From: Clostridium disporicum
GTDB taxonomy: Bacteria > Bacillota > Clostridia > Clostridiales > Clostridiaceae
NCBI RefSeq assembly: GCF_001405015.1
Contig: NZ_CYZX01000004.1
Span: 124,001 to 188,000, forward strand
Length of the DNA: 64,000 bases
Direction of reading: 5' to 3'
Of the stretch, positions 26,831 through 35,455 are shown piece by piece (within the stretch, counting starts at the first letter, position 1; each line of letters opens with the position of its first letter). Under the pieces are notes generated by a model, which searched no databases, was not told the DNA's origin, and saw only the letters and a program-made list of their open reading frames with translations. A program made the translations under genes and the position numbers.

Positions 26831-26906
26831 AATTAAATCTCCCTTCATAAAAATAAAATTTCACAAAATTTAATATAAGTATACGGTTATAATATATATA
26901 TTGTAT

Positions 26907-26919
26907 GTGATTTAATCAC
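26907..26919. promoter_or_regulatory. Crp/Fnr-like palindrome in divergent promoter region
   Basis: GTGATT-T-AATCAC is a perfect 13-bp palindrome between the ferredoxin and Crp/Fnr genes, resembling CRP/FNR half-sites (TGTGA/TTGAT) with a shorter spacer. Probable autoregulatory site. Confidence 0.55.
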
Positions 26920-26972
26920 TAAGAGTATAAGTAGAAAAAGGGTATATTTTTAATATGAGGTGATAGAGAAAA

Positions 26973-27623
26973 ATGACTTATAATATAGAAGATTTATATG
27001 AAGCTTATCCAGTTTTAAAAAAAGTTGATAGAAGTTTTAATGGAGTAATAAGTAAAAAAGTAATTTATAAAGAGTTATTAGCCAGTGAACATTTAACTAC
27101 CAATGGAACTAGTTGTACAGGCTTTTTATTTGTTTTAAGTGGAGATATTAAGATTCAAAGGATAGGATATGATGGTGAAGAAACTAATCTTTATAATATT
27201 GGAAGAGGGGAGCTTTGCCATGAGGCATTAAGTTGCTTTTTGAAGTGTGAACCATTAAATATAATAGGAAAAGCAACACAAGATTCTAGAATTTGTATTA
27301 TACCATTTGATATAGTTGAAAATTACCTTTTGAATAATGTGGATTTTTTAAAAGAAATGTATAGAGACTTACATTCTAAATTTAATTTAATAATTGGGAC
27401 TAAGGAAGAAGTGAAGCATGAATCATTACAAAAAAGGTTGGTAAAGTTATTAATAAGTAAAAAAAGTAAAAATATTTATGCAACACATGCTGAGATAGCT
27501 TTTGAATTAGATTCAGCTAGAGAGGTTATTAGCAGACGGCTTAAGGAATTAGAAAAAGAGGGATATGTAAAACTTACAAGAGGAAAAATACAAATAATAA
27601 AAGATTTAAATGAATTAATGTAA
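26973..27623 (+). CDS. Crp/Fnr family transcriptional regulator
   Basis: 216 residues: cyclic-nucleotide-type beta-barrel (about 20-115), dimer helix, and a C-terminal helix-turn-helix (about 150-212; ATHAEIAFELDSAREVISRRLKEL). Four Cys in the sensor domain (48, 82, 88, 92; LCHEALSCFLKC) could bind an Fe-S cluster or react with sulfane sulfur or oxidants. It sits between a ferredoxin/NapH-like unit and rhodanese plus CoA-disulfide-reductase genes, so a redox or sulfur signal is likely (inference). Confidence 0.88.
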   Translation: MTYNIEDLYEAYPVLKKVDRSFNGVISKKVIYKELLASEHLTTNGTSCTGFLFVLSGDIKIQRIGYDGEETNLYNIGRGELCHEALSCFLKCEPLNIIGKATQDSRICIIPFDIVENYLLNNVDFLKEMYRDLHSKFNLIIGTKEEVKHESLQKRLVKLLISKKSKNIYATHAEIAFELDSAREVISRRLKELEKEGYVKLTRGKIQIIKDLNELM

Positions 27624-27724
27624 TCAAGTCACAAAAGTTTTAAAAATTTATGAGTAAACTATAGATATACAAGAGATAAATAAATTTCAAAAACATAAAT
27701 AACAACATTTTAGGAGGAAAAGTT

Positions 27725-28045
27725 ATGTTTGGATTTTTTAATAGAAATACAGGAAAATCAATAAATGTAAATGATATTGATAGTTTAGTAGGAAAGGTTG
27801 AACTTATAGATATAAGAGAGCCTTATGAATATAATAGTGGTTCAATTGTTAGTGCAAAGAATATTCCGATGAAAACCCTTTTAGGAAATCCATCAAAATA
27901 TTTATCTAAGGATAAAGAGTACTATATAATGTGTCAATCAGGAGGAAGAAGTTCTATGGCATGTAGTGAGCTAGCTAAGATGGGATATGATGTTATTAAT
28001 GTATCTGGTGGTATTGGGTCATATTTAGGAAAAAATAGAAATTAA
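27725..28045 (+). CDS. Rhodanese-like sulfurtransferase, single domain
   Basis: 106 residues: rhodanese fold with IDIREPYEY and the active-site loop MCQSGGRSS (Cys70, six-residue loop typical of sulfur rhodaneses). It carries a persulfide between sulfur donors and acceptors. The next gene, 15 bp downstream, encodes a reductase with its own rhodanese domain. RBS TTAGGAGG. Confidence 0.92.
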   Translation: MFGFFNRNTGKSINVNDIDSLVGKVELIDIREPYEYNSGSIVSAKNIPMKTLLGNPSKYLSKDKEYYIMCQSGGRSSMACSELAKMGYDVINVSGGIGSYLGKNRN

Positions 28046-28060
28046 AGAGGTGATATTGAG

Positions 28061-29761
28061 ATGAATAAAAAAATTTTAATTGTAGGTGGAGTTGCTGGTG
28101 GGGCATCTGCAGCGGCTAGGTTAAGAAGAAATAGTGAAAAAGATAAAATCATAATGTTTGAAAAGGGGCCTCATGTATCATTTTCAAACTGTGCACTTCC
28201 ATATCATTTAAGTGGAACTATAGAAGCACCAAATAGATTAGTGCTTATGAGTCCAGAAAAATTTAAGGCTCAATATAATATTGAGGCGAGGGTAAATAGT
28301 GAAGTTGTATCAATAGATAGACAAAATAAAGAGATTGAAGTGAAAAATATACTTACTGGAGAGGTATATAGAGAGAAATATGACAAACTTATTCTTTCAC
28401 CAGGAGCAAGACCAATAGTGCCTAATATTCCAGGTATAGAAAATGTTAATGTATTTACTATAAGAAACGTTATTGATATTGATAAATTAAATAGATTTAT
28501 TAAGGAAATAGAAGTTAAGGATGTTGCTGTAATTGGTGGTGGATATATAGGAGTTGAAGCTGCTGAAAATTTAATTGAAGGCGGATATAACGTTTCATTA
28601 ATAGAAGCAACATCTCAAATATTAAAACCTTTTGATTATGATATGGTTCAAATTCTTCATAAAGAGATAATGGATCATGGGATAAATTTAATAATTGAAG
28701 ATAAGGTTATGAGTTTTGAAAAGGATAAGATCGTTTTAGCTTCAGGAAAGAAGATAGATGCAAAAGCTGTAGTTATGGCAATCGGTGTAACTCCAGAAGT
28801 TGAATTAGCAAAAGCTGCTGGATTAGAAATTGGAGAAACTGGAGCAATAAAAGTAAATAGTAATTATAGAACTAATGATGAAGATATATATGCAGTAGGA
28901 GATGTAATAGAAGTATATAATGCATTAACTTGCATGAGCACAAAATTATCATTAGCGGGTCCTGCACAAAAAGCTGCTAGAACAGTAGCAGATCATATAA
29001 ATGGTAAAACAACTGCTAATAAAGGATACATTGGATCATCTGCCATTAAAGTCTTTGATTATAATGCAGCATCAACTGGATTAAATGAATCTTTAATTAA
29101 AGTTTTAGATATGAAGATAAAATATGATATAGTTAGAATTATTCCGTCAGATAAAGTAGGAATAATGCCTGACTCATCACCAATGCATTTTAAGCTTATA
29201 TTTGAAGTTCCTACAGGAAGAGTGTTAGGAGCTCAAGCTATAGGTAAAGGCGATGCAATAAAAAGAATTGATGTCATAGCTACAGCTATTAAGTTTGGTG
29301 CTACAGTAGAAGATTTAAAAGATTTAGAATTATGCTATGCACCACCATTTGGAACAGCAAAAGATGTAGTTAATTATGCTGGCTATGTAGCATCAAATCT
29401 TTTAAATGGAGAATTTAAACAAGTTAATGTTGATAAAGTAAGAGAACTGGTTGAGGAAGAAGCTTATATAATTGATGTTAGGGAAAGAATGGAATATGAA
29501 AATGGTCATATAAAAGGAGCGATTAATATTCCATTAAGTGAATTACGAGATAGAGTAAACGAAATACCTAAAGATAGACCTGTATATTTACACTGTAGAA
29601 CAGGACAAAGAAGTTATAATGCAGTATTAGCCTTACAAAATTTAGGGTTTGGCAATGTAGTAAATATTACAGGAAGTTATTTAGCATTATCTTATTATGA
29701 ATATTATAATGATATAGCTAAAAATAGAGAAAGTATAATGACAAAGTATAATTTTAAGTAA
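28061..29761 (+). CDS. CoA-disulfide reductase / rhodanese fusion (CoADR-RHD)
   Basis: 566 residues. N-terminal FAD-binding GGVAGGASAAARLRR with redox-active Cys44 (SFSNCALPYH), NAD-binding IGGGYIGVEAAEN, a dimerisation domain (about 330-445), and a C-terminal rhodanese domain (about 460-560) with Cys512 in HCRTGQRS. Members reduce CoA disulfide, polysulfide or CoA-persulfides with NAD(P)H. Together with the preceding rhodanese it forms a sulfane-sulfur or oxidative-stress module. Confidence 0.92.
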   Translation: MNKKILIVGGVAGGASAAARLRRNSEKDKIIMFEKGPHVSFSNCALPYHLSGTIEAPNRLVLMSPEKFKAQYNIEARVNSEVVSIDRQNKEIEVKNILTGEVYREKYDKLILSPGARPIVPNIPGIENVNVFTIRNVIDIDKLNRFIKEIEVKDVAVIGGGYIGVEAAENLIEGGYNVSLIEATSQILKPFDYDMVQILHKEIMDHGINLIIEDKVMSFEKDKIVLASGKKIDAKAVVMAIGVTPEVELAKAAGLEIGETGAIKVNSNYRTNDEDIYAVGDVIEVYNALTCMSTKLSLAGPAQKAARTVADHINGKTTANKGYIGSSAIKVFDYNAASTGLNESLIKVLDMKIKYDIVRIIPSDKVGIMPDSSPMHFKLIFEVPTGRVLGAQAIGKGDAIKRIDVIATAIKFGATVEDLKDLELCYAPPFGTAKDVVNYAGYVASNLLNGEFKQVNVDKVRELVEEEAYIIDVRERMEYENGHIKGAINIPLSELRDRVNEIPKDRPVYLHCRTGQRSYNAVLALQNLGFGNVVNITGSYLALSYYEYYNDIAKNRESIMTKYNFK

Positions 29762-29812
29762 TTGCACACTAAATAGGAAAGTGTAGCATTTATACTATTT
29801 ATAAAATTTATT

Positions 29813-30127
29813 GTGACAAAATAAAGAATTTCAAATATAATATATAATATATTACAAATTCAGAGATGAGGGAGAGTAGCGAAATCAAGCTTCATTAAAG
29901 AGAGTTAGGGATGGTGAGATCCTAACAAGAAGAAATTTTGTGAATGGGCCTCTTAGAAGTAAAGGGAAATACAGTTTTGTAAAGTACTGGCACCGTGAGC
30001 TGCACGTTATAGCAGATAGAATATGTTAGTATTCGAAATTGAGAGGCTTATTATATTTTTATAATAGCAATTTAGGTGGTACCGCGGATTATAACTCCGT
30101 CCTATTTTTATAGGACGGAGTTTTTTT
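29813..30127 (+). promoter_or_regulatory. T-box riboswitch leader, Trp (TGG) specifier, with promoter
   Basis: Promoter GTGACA (29813)-17-TATAAT (29836-29841). Stem I from about 29864, apical GTTAGG/CCTAAC hairpin, upper stem GCGAAAT/ATTTTGT, then specifier loop GAA-TGG-G with TGG at 29945-29947. T-box AGGTGGTACCGCGG at 30074-30087 and terminator AACTCCGTCCTA/TAGGACGGAGTT (30093-30122) with T-run. The codon matches the tryptophan transporter downstream. Confidence 0.95.
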
Positions 30128-30169
30128 ATTCTATATTTAATTATAGGTGTTTATTTTGGAGGTGAGTTT

Positions 30170-30178
30170 ATGGTTTGA
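30170..30178 (+). other. Two-codon start-stop frame with strong ribosome binding site
   Basis: ATG-GTT-TGA with GGAGG exactly 7 bp upstream (30158-30162), between the Trp T-box terminator and trpP. An overlapping 16-codon GTG frame (30162-30212) holds two Trp codons but has no spaced ribosome binding site. Possible translational control element. Confidence 0.4.
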
Positions 30179-30250
30179 AGTTTCTTATCAAGTAAAGAAG
30201 ACTTGGAAGTAATTAAAAAAGAATATAAATATATTTGGAGGAATAATAAA

Positions 30251-30796
30251 ATGAAAAGAAATAGTAATACAAAAAAAATAGTTATCAATGCTTTACTTTT
30301 AGGAATAGGAGCGATTTTACATCAAATTACACCTGCTTTAGGAATACCTATGCAACCAGATTTTGCATTAGCTATGTTGTTTATTGTAATGATTATAAAT
30401 TTTGGAGATTATAAAACATCATTAATTGCTGGAATAGTAACTGGAATTTTTACTGCTTTAACCACAAAGTTTCCTTTAGGACAAGTTCCTAATATAATAG
30501 ATAAGATAGTTACAGTAAATCTAATATATATCTTAATGATATTTATGAAACAATTCGTAAAAAGAGGATTTGAAATTAATAATATGAAGTTAAGTATAAT
30601 AGCAATAATATTTAGTTTAGGAACTTTAATTAGTGGCACAACATTTTTAGTATCAGCACAAATTTTAGTTGGACTTCCTATGAATTTTGGAATACTATTT
30701 ACAACTGTAGTATTGCCAGCAGTAATAATAAACTCAATAGCAGGTATATTCTTATTTAAAATAGTAGTTTCTTCATTAAAAAGAATTGCTATATAA
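30251..30796 (+). CDS. trpP: TrpP-type tryptophan transporter
   Basis: 181 residues with about five hydrophobic segments; the N-terminus KKIVINALLLGIGAILHQI followed by PALGIPMQPDF is characteristic of TrpP proteins of Firmicutes. ATG 30251 has TTTGGAGG upstream; an in-frame TTG at 30203 is a less likely start. The Trp-specifier T-box shows induction on tryptophan shortage, which independently supports the substrate. Confidence 0.92.
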   Translation: MKRNSNTKKIVINALLLGIGAILHQITPALGIPMQPDFALAMLFIVMIINFGDYKTSLIAGIVTGIFTALTTKFPLGQVPNIIDKIVTVNLIYILMIFMKQFVKRGFEINNMKLSIIAIIFSLGTLISGTTFLVSAQILVGLPMNFGILFTTVVLPAVIINSIAGIFLFKIVVSSLKRIAI

Positions 30797-30906
30797 ATCT
30801 ACAATTTAAAATGAACACTTGTGACTTAATTATATTTAATTTTACTTTTCTATTTAAACAGTATATTCTTATAATAAAGAAGGAAATATAAAAAGAGGTG
30901 TGTAGT

Positions 30907-31101
30907 ATGATAAGTGTATGTCCAGAATGTTCAGGAATAAATATAGATAGATTAGAAAAGGAATTTGGAAAAGATAATATTGATTATAGATGTATTGGAG
31001 AATGTGGAGGACGAGATGGAATAGTACTTGGATATACTAAAAGAACATTTATCCAAGCTGAAAGCGATGATGAGTTTATTGAAATAGTAAAAAAATTATA
31101 G
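30907..31101 (+). CDS. Small cysteine protein, DUF1450-like
   Basis: 64 residues with CPEC near the N-terminus and RCIGECGGRDG in the centre, a spacing resembling YuzB/DUF1450 proteins (thioredoxin-like, possibly metal or Fe-S binding). Function unknown. ATG 30907 follows AAAGAGGTG; the GTG at 30898 lies within that site. Monocistronic and followed by a strong terminator. Confidence 0.7.
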   Translation: MISVCPECSGINIDRLEKEFGKDNIDYRCIGECGGRDGIVLGYTKRTFIQAESDDEFIEIVKKL

Positions 31102-31112
31102 TATGTACAAAT

Positions 31113-31141
31113 AAAAGGAGTTGTTATTAACAACTCCTTTT
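31113..31141. terminator. Bidirectional terminator
   Basis: Perfect 13-bp stem AAAAGGAGTTGTT/AACAACTCCTTTT with ATT loop between convergent genes. Confidence 0.93.
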
Positions 31142-31162
31142 AAGTGTTAAAAAGATATTATT

Positions 31163-32005
31163 TTATCCCCACATTGTGAAGCCACCTAAGTGACCAATAA
31201 ATGCACCAACGATTCCGATTACAAGTAAAAGAGCTATACAAGTAACTGGCTTCCAACCTTTCTTCTTAAGTAAGAAGAATAATAATAATGTTAAAGCTAG
31301 AGGAATCATTTGAGGTAATACACCATCTAATATAGCTTGAATATCGATTGGAGCTTCACCATTTGGTATTACGATTCCTAATTTAGTTGCACCATAGTTA
31401 GAAGTTAAAGCACCAACTATGAATACACCTAGCATAGAAGCAGCACGTGTAAATTCTTTAGCATTCTTAGTTAAAATATCAATTGCCTTAGAACCTAGGT
31501 TGTAAGACCAGTGCATTAACCAATATCTTACACCAAATTGAACAGCATTGAAGATTAATAAGAATAATATTGGACCAGCTAGTGAACCATTGATTGCCAT
31601 ATTAGCAGTGATACCAGCAGTAATTGGAACTAGTGTAAACCAGAAGATAGCATCTCCGATTCCACCTAAAGGTCCCATAGCAGCAACTCTTACGGCTCTG
31701 ATAGTATTTGTATCTGCTTTTTGTTGCTCTAAAGAAAGAATTATACCCATAACGAAAGTTACTAAGAATGGGTGAGTATTAAAGAATTCTAGGTTGTGTT
31801 TCATAGATTTAGATAAATCATCTTTATTAGTATGAATTTCTTTTAATCCAGGTAATATACCATATAACCATCCTGCAGCTTGCATTCTTTCATAGTTAAA
31901 AGAAGCTTGTAGGAATAATGAACGCCAAACCATTTTGTTTAAAGTTTTCTTGTCAAGTTGTTTAGCTGGAGTTAAATCTTTATATTGAGTTGAATTAAAT
32001 TCCAT
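31163..32005 (-). CDS. PTS EIID component, mannose family (GalNAc-type)
   Basis: About 280 residues: cytosolic N-terminus (RSLFLQASFNYERMQAAGW typical of EIID), conserved GPLGGIGDAIFW, C-terminal membrane segments. Forms the membrane channel with EIIC. Start 32005 is preferred since AGGAG is 9 bp upstream; ATG 32014 is an in-frame alternative. It overlaps the end of the EIIC gene. Third gene of the minus-strand EIIB-EIIC-EIID unit. Confidence 0.9.
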   Translation of the reverse strand: MEFNSTQYKDLTPAKQLDKKTLNKMVWRSLFLQASFNYERMQAAGWLYGILPGLKEIHTNKDDLSKSMKHNLEFFNTHPFLVTFVMGIILSLEQQKADTNTIRAVRVAAMGPLGGIGDAIFWFTLVPITAGITANMAINGSLAGPILFLLIFNAVQFGVRYWLMHWSYNLGSKAIDILTKNAKEFTRAASMLGVFIVGALTSNYGATKLGIVIPNGEAPIDIQAILDGVLPQMIPLALTLLLFFLLKKKGWKPVTCIALLLVIGIVGAFIGHLGGFTMWG

Positions 32006-32810
32006 CTTCGTCATCTCCTCCCCCTACTGGTGCATAAGCTGCACTGCTCTTCATTTTTACATTAGTTTGGAAGTCATAGATAGCAACAGCGATTCCGATA
32101 AATGCGATAATTAATAGAGCTGAACCACTTAATCCGTCTATCTTTCCAATTATTGTTGCTAGAGCAAAACCAGCGAAGTAAATACCCCATAAATCGTTTG
32201 ATAACATGATACGTAAAAGTATTGCAAATCCAACATAACGCATCATTCCACCAGCAGCACTAAGTCCGCTCATGAACCAAGCAAATTGTTCAGATAATGC
32301 AGTTAATGTTTTACCAGCAGCAGCACCACCGATTAAACCGATAACAACTACTAAAGCAAAGAATAATCCTAAAGCACCCATTGCTAGATAGTTAAGATTT
32401 TCAATTCCTTTTGTATTCGCATCTTCAGCATATTTATCAGCTTTTGACATTAATGGAGACATGATTGTGAATAGTAAAGTTACACAATATTGGCCGATTA
32501 ATGCGAATGGAACAGCTAGTCCAACAGCTGCAGCTGGATCTAGTTTAGAAGAAATAGCAAATACAACTGCCATTATTCCACCAATAACAGCATTTGGAGG
32601 TTGAGCTCCTCCGATTGGCATATTTCCGATTGTCATTAATTGATAAGTACCACCTACTATAAGACCGGTTTGTAAATCACCAAGAATTGCACCGACAACA
32701 GCACCAGATACAATTGGTTGGTATAATGATTCTAAGAAACTGAATTGGTCTATACCTGCAATAAATGCAAATACTGCAACCAATAAGATTTGTACTACAT
32801 TAAAATCCAT
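31995..32810 (-). CDS. PTS EIIC component, mannose/sorbose family
   Basis: 271 residues with several membrane segments. EIIC features include VGAILGDLQTGLIVGGTYQLM and the GGAQPPNAVIGG loop. Sugar translocation subunit of the mannose-family PTS. AAGGGGGAT upstream of ATG 32810. Neighbouring agaS/nagA/aldolase genes point to an amino sugar, probably N-acetylgalactosamine. Confidence 0.92.
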   Translation of the reverse strand: MDFNVVQILLVAVFAFIAGIDQFSFLESLYQPIVSGAVVGAILGDLQTGLIVGGTYQLMTIGNMPIGGAQPPNAVIGGIMAVVFAISSKLDPAAAVGLAVPFALIGQYCVTLLFTIMSPLMSKADKYAEDANTKGIENLNYLAMGALGLFFALVVVIGLIGGAAAGKTLTALSEQFAWFMSGLSAAGGMMRYVGFAILLRIMLSNDLWGIYFAGFALATIIGKIDGLSGSALLIIAFIGIAVAIYDFQTNVKMKSSAAYAPVGGGDDEDGI

Positions 32811-32867
32811 TATTGTAATCCCCCTTATTTAATATTTAGTTTTTTTTATAATGACCTTAAAAAGGTA

Positions 32868-33344
32868 TTATTTGAATAGTTTATCAAGGCTTTCTGCACT
32901 TTCAGTAGGAACTCTTCTAATTTCAAGTTCTACACCTAAGTCTTTTAATTTTCTAAATGCTTCTACGTCCTTATCATCTACCGCGACAGAACCAGCAACT
33001 TGTCTCTTACCTTGAGCCATATGCATATTTCCAATATTAACTTTCTTTATTGGAACACCGCCTTCAACTAGCTTTAATACATCAGAAGGAGTTTCGCAAA
33101 CTATGAAGATAAATTGCTTTGCGCTAGCTTTGTGAATTGTGCTTATAGTTTTTTCAAGAGTCCAGTAACGAGTTGAAGCATAAGATGGAGCAGCCATATC
33201 CATTAAACCTTGTCTAAGCTTGTCCCCAGCAACAACATCGTTAGCAACTAGAATTAGGTTTGCTCCGATGGAACTACACCATTGAGTTGCAACTTGTCCA
33301 TGAATTAATCTGTTATCTATTCTTGTTAAAACGATATTTGGCAT
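32868..33344 (-). CDS. PTS EIIB component, mannose family
   Basis: 158 residues; phosphoacceptor His15 in RIDNRLIHGQVATQW, the hallmark of EIIB-Man/Aga proteins. It takes phosphate from EIIA (encoded at 35456-35887) and passes it to the incoming sugar. Excellent RBS AAGGAGGTG. First gene of its operon; a cre lies about 115 bp upstream. Confidence 0.94.
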   Translation of the reverse strand: MPNIVLTRIDNRLIHGQVATQWCSSIGANLILVANDVVAGDKLRQGLMDMAAPSYASTRYWTLEKTISTIHKASAKQFIFIVCETPSDVLKLVEGGVPIKKVNIGNMHMAQGKRQVAGSVAVDDKDVEAFRKLKDLGVELEIRRVPTESAESLDKLFK

Positions 33345-33457
33345 ATTTTCACCTCCTTTATTAACAAATTGTAAAAAGTTATTAACTCTTTATATTTATT
33401 ATAAAACTAACAAAAGATGGAATCTTTGGATTTTTTAATAATTGTTTTATGTTTTTT

Positions 33458-33471
33458 AACAACGTTTACAA
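33458..33471 (-). promoter_or_regulatory. Candidate cre in the EIIB/AraC divergent region
   Basis: AACAACGTTTACAA, identical to 22241-22254 in front of the other PTS gene. The 433-bp region 33345-33777 also has a likely AraC-gene promoter, TTGACA (33564-33569)-16-TACAAT (33586-33591). Nothing else was recognised in it. Confidence 0.6.
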
Positions 33472-33777
33472 AAAGGTTAAAAATACGATGATTTTTTTAT
33501 GTTAAATATAATTTCAAAGCATAAAACGCGAAAAATAGGCATTATTGTAATGATAGTAAATAATTGACAAAGATTATAATTATATTACAATATAGTTGTA
33601 TAAAAGAATAGAATTAAATAGGGTATTTATATATTTATCGTAAGGGTTTTTATTAAAAATATTATGTATATCATAATGAAGTGAAATTATGAATATATTA
33701 TGTTAGGACAACCTTCCGTTGAGAAGATTTTCGAGTTCCAATATGATAAATATTTAAAATGAGAGAGGGGATTTGCT

Positions 33778-34947
33778 ATGTATGATAAAACATCAAGCGC
33801 TCAATTTAAAAAATACGGTTCTATTTATGATGAACCAAAGGATCTGCATAGTGATGAATTGATACAAAGGGAAGTGGTAACTACTGATAGAGTAATTTCT
33901 AGTTTGTATCATTTTTCAGAACCAGTGTATGTAGAGGTCAAGGATGGAATGGCTTATATATTAATTGGTGATTCAAGTGATGGAGAATTTAAATTATTTG
34001 GAATACATAGGAATTTAGAAATTAAGGCTAATATGTATTTCAATATAATTCCTATGATGGATCAGGTAAAATTTAATTTAATAATTCCACCTAACTATAA
34101 TTTAAACATTGAATTTCTAAATCCACCATATGAGTATAATAGAATTTTACCAACAATTAATATACCAGAAATAATGGCATATTATTATACAATAAAAAGT
34201 CCAAACTATAAGTTTAAAGGTGAAAGACATAATATATATGAATTAACCTTTGTAGATAACGGAACATTAGAAACATCAATTGATAATGTAAGTTATACTT
34301 TGAATTCTTATGACTTGATTATTTATGGAAAAAATCAGCTTCATACTCAGAATGTAAATAGCGATTCATCATGTTCATACTTAACTGTTATGTTTGATAT
34401 GGAATGTAAAGATGATAGTTTAATTTGCAATAGAGTATTTCACTGTAGAAAAGAGTTATACAAGGCAATAAGAACCTTTGCAAAAAATATATCATCTACG
34501 TTGCCTTATACGCAGAATTTAATATTAAGTAATTTTCATGAAATAATTATTAGATTATTCCAGTATGATTATTTAGGTACAGAGTCAGATAAATTACCCA
34601 CTGAAACTCAGCAATATTTTCAAGACGAACTATTAGAAGGAATTTTAGCTTATATTGATAAGATGGTCTGTGAACCTATTACAATTGAAGAACTTTGTGG
34701 TAAGTTTTCAGTATCTAGGTCTTCATTACAAACATTATTTAAAAATAATTTAAATACTTCGCCTAAAAAGTATATTAATGATTTAAAGTTAGCTAAAAGT
34801 AAACTATTAATAAAAGAAAATAAATATACTATTAGTGAAATAGCATTTATGTTAGGATTTAGTTCAATTCATTACTTTTCAAGAGCTTTTACTCAACACT
34901 TTGAGATAAGTCCTAGTGAATATGCACAAACTGTATTTAAGTCTTAA
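33778..34947 (+). CDS. AraC family regulator of the amino-sugar PTS locus
   Basis: 389 residues. C-terminal AraC DNA-binding domain (about 285-388; ITIEELCGKFSVSRSSLQTLFKNN and ISEIAFMLGFSSIHYFSRAF). Central region (about 130-230) looks cupin-like (GTLETSIDNVSYTLNSYDLIIYGKNQLHTQ), and an N-terminal 120-residue extension is unrecognised. Placed between the EIIBCD unit and the EIIA/AgaS unit, it is the likely specific activator. Most aga loci use a DeoR-type AgaR instead. RBS GAGAGGGG. Confidence 0.85.
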   Translation: MYDKTSSAQFKKYGSIYDEPKDLHSDELIQREVVTTDRVISSLYHFSEPVYVEVKDGMAYILIGDSSDGEFKLFGIHRNLEIKANMYFNIIPMMDQVKFNLIIPPNYNLNIEFLNPPYEYNRILPTINIPEIMAYYYTIKSPNYKFKGERHNIYELTFVDNGTLETSIDNVSYTLNSYDLIIYGKNQLHTQNVNSDSSCSYLTVMFDMECKDDSLICNRVFHCRKELYKAIRTFAKNISSTLPYTQNLILSNFHEIIIRLFQYDYLGTESDKLPTETQQYFQDELLEGILAYIDKMVCEPITIEELCGKFSVSRSSLQTLFKNNLNTSPKKYINDLKLAKSKLLIKENKYTISEIAFMLGFSSIHYFSRAFTQHFEISPSEYAQTVFKS

Positions 34948-34960
34948 TTAAGCAATTGAA

Positions 34961-35173
34961 ATAAAGTGCGAGGCACTTTGGTGAAAAGTTTGACTTCGTA
35001 AAAGGGGAAAATGTCACTGACGTGACAGTGAAAATATTGCCTATGGCAATAGTAAAAAGTGTCTACATTAGTACCTTTCACTTTAAGTTAAGTTAACTTT
35101 TCCCTGCTACGCTAGTAGCCTTTTCACTTCGTGAAGTCGACCTTTCACCAGTGAATTTCGCTCGCACTTTATT
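34961..35173. repeat. Multi-hairpin intergenic element, copy B
   Basis: About 213 bp between the convergent AraC and YajC-like genes; aligns with the reverse complement of 2232-2453. Hairpins on the plus strand: AAAGTGC-GAG-GCACTTT, TGTCAC-TGAC-GTGACA, ATTGCC-TAT-GGCAAT, AAGTTAACTT, GCTAC-GCTA-GTAGC and ACTTC-GT-GAAGT, linked by GTGAAA/TTTCAC. Outer ends ATAAAGTGC and GCACTTTAT are inverted repeats. Several stems differ from copy A by paired changes that keep pairing. No ORF. Confidence 0.82.
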
Positions 35174-35175
35174 TT

Positions 35176-35454
35176 TTAAGCAACACTTTGAATAGCATAT
35201 CTAGATACAGTAACTACTACATTTTTAGCAACTTCTACATCTACAGTATCATTTCCTACTTTAACTACTTTACCATAAACGCCACCACAGAACATAACTT
35301 TAGTTCCAGGTTTTAATTCAATATGAAATTCTTTAATTTCAGATGTTCTTTTTTTAAGGTTTTTTGCTGAGATAAATAATAATATCATAGCTGCTATTCC
35401 TACTAATACTGCTACTGTGATACATGTCCACATAACAACTTCCCAATTTATCAT
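35176..35454 (-). CDS. YajC-like small membrane protein in a PTS operon
   Basis: 92 residues: one N-terminal membrane helix (about 8-30), then a YajC-type soluble domain (ELKPGTKVMFCGGVYGKVVKVGNDTVDVEVAKNVVVTVSRYAI). YajC accessory proteins associate with the Sec translocase; copies inside mannose-family PTS operons are of unknown role. Start ATG 35454 lies 1 bp after the EIIA stop with GCGAGG upstream; longer starts would run into EIIA. Last gene of the agaS-EIIA-yajC unit. Confidence 0.8.
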   Translation of the reverse strand: MINWEVVMWTCITVAVLVGIAAMILLFISAKNLKKRTSEIKEFHIELKPGTKVMFCGGVYGKVVKVGNDTVDVEVAKNVVVTVSRYAIQSVA

Positions 35455-35455
35455 A

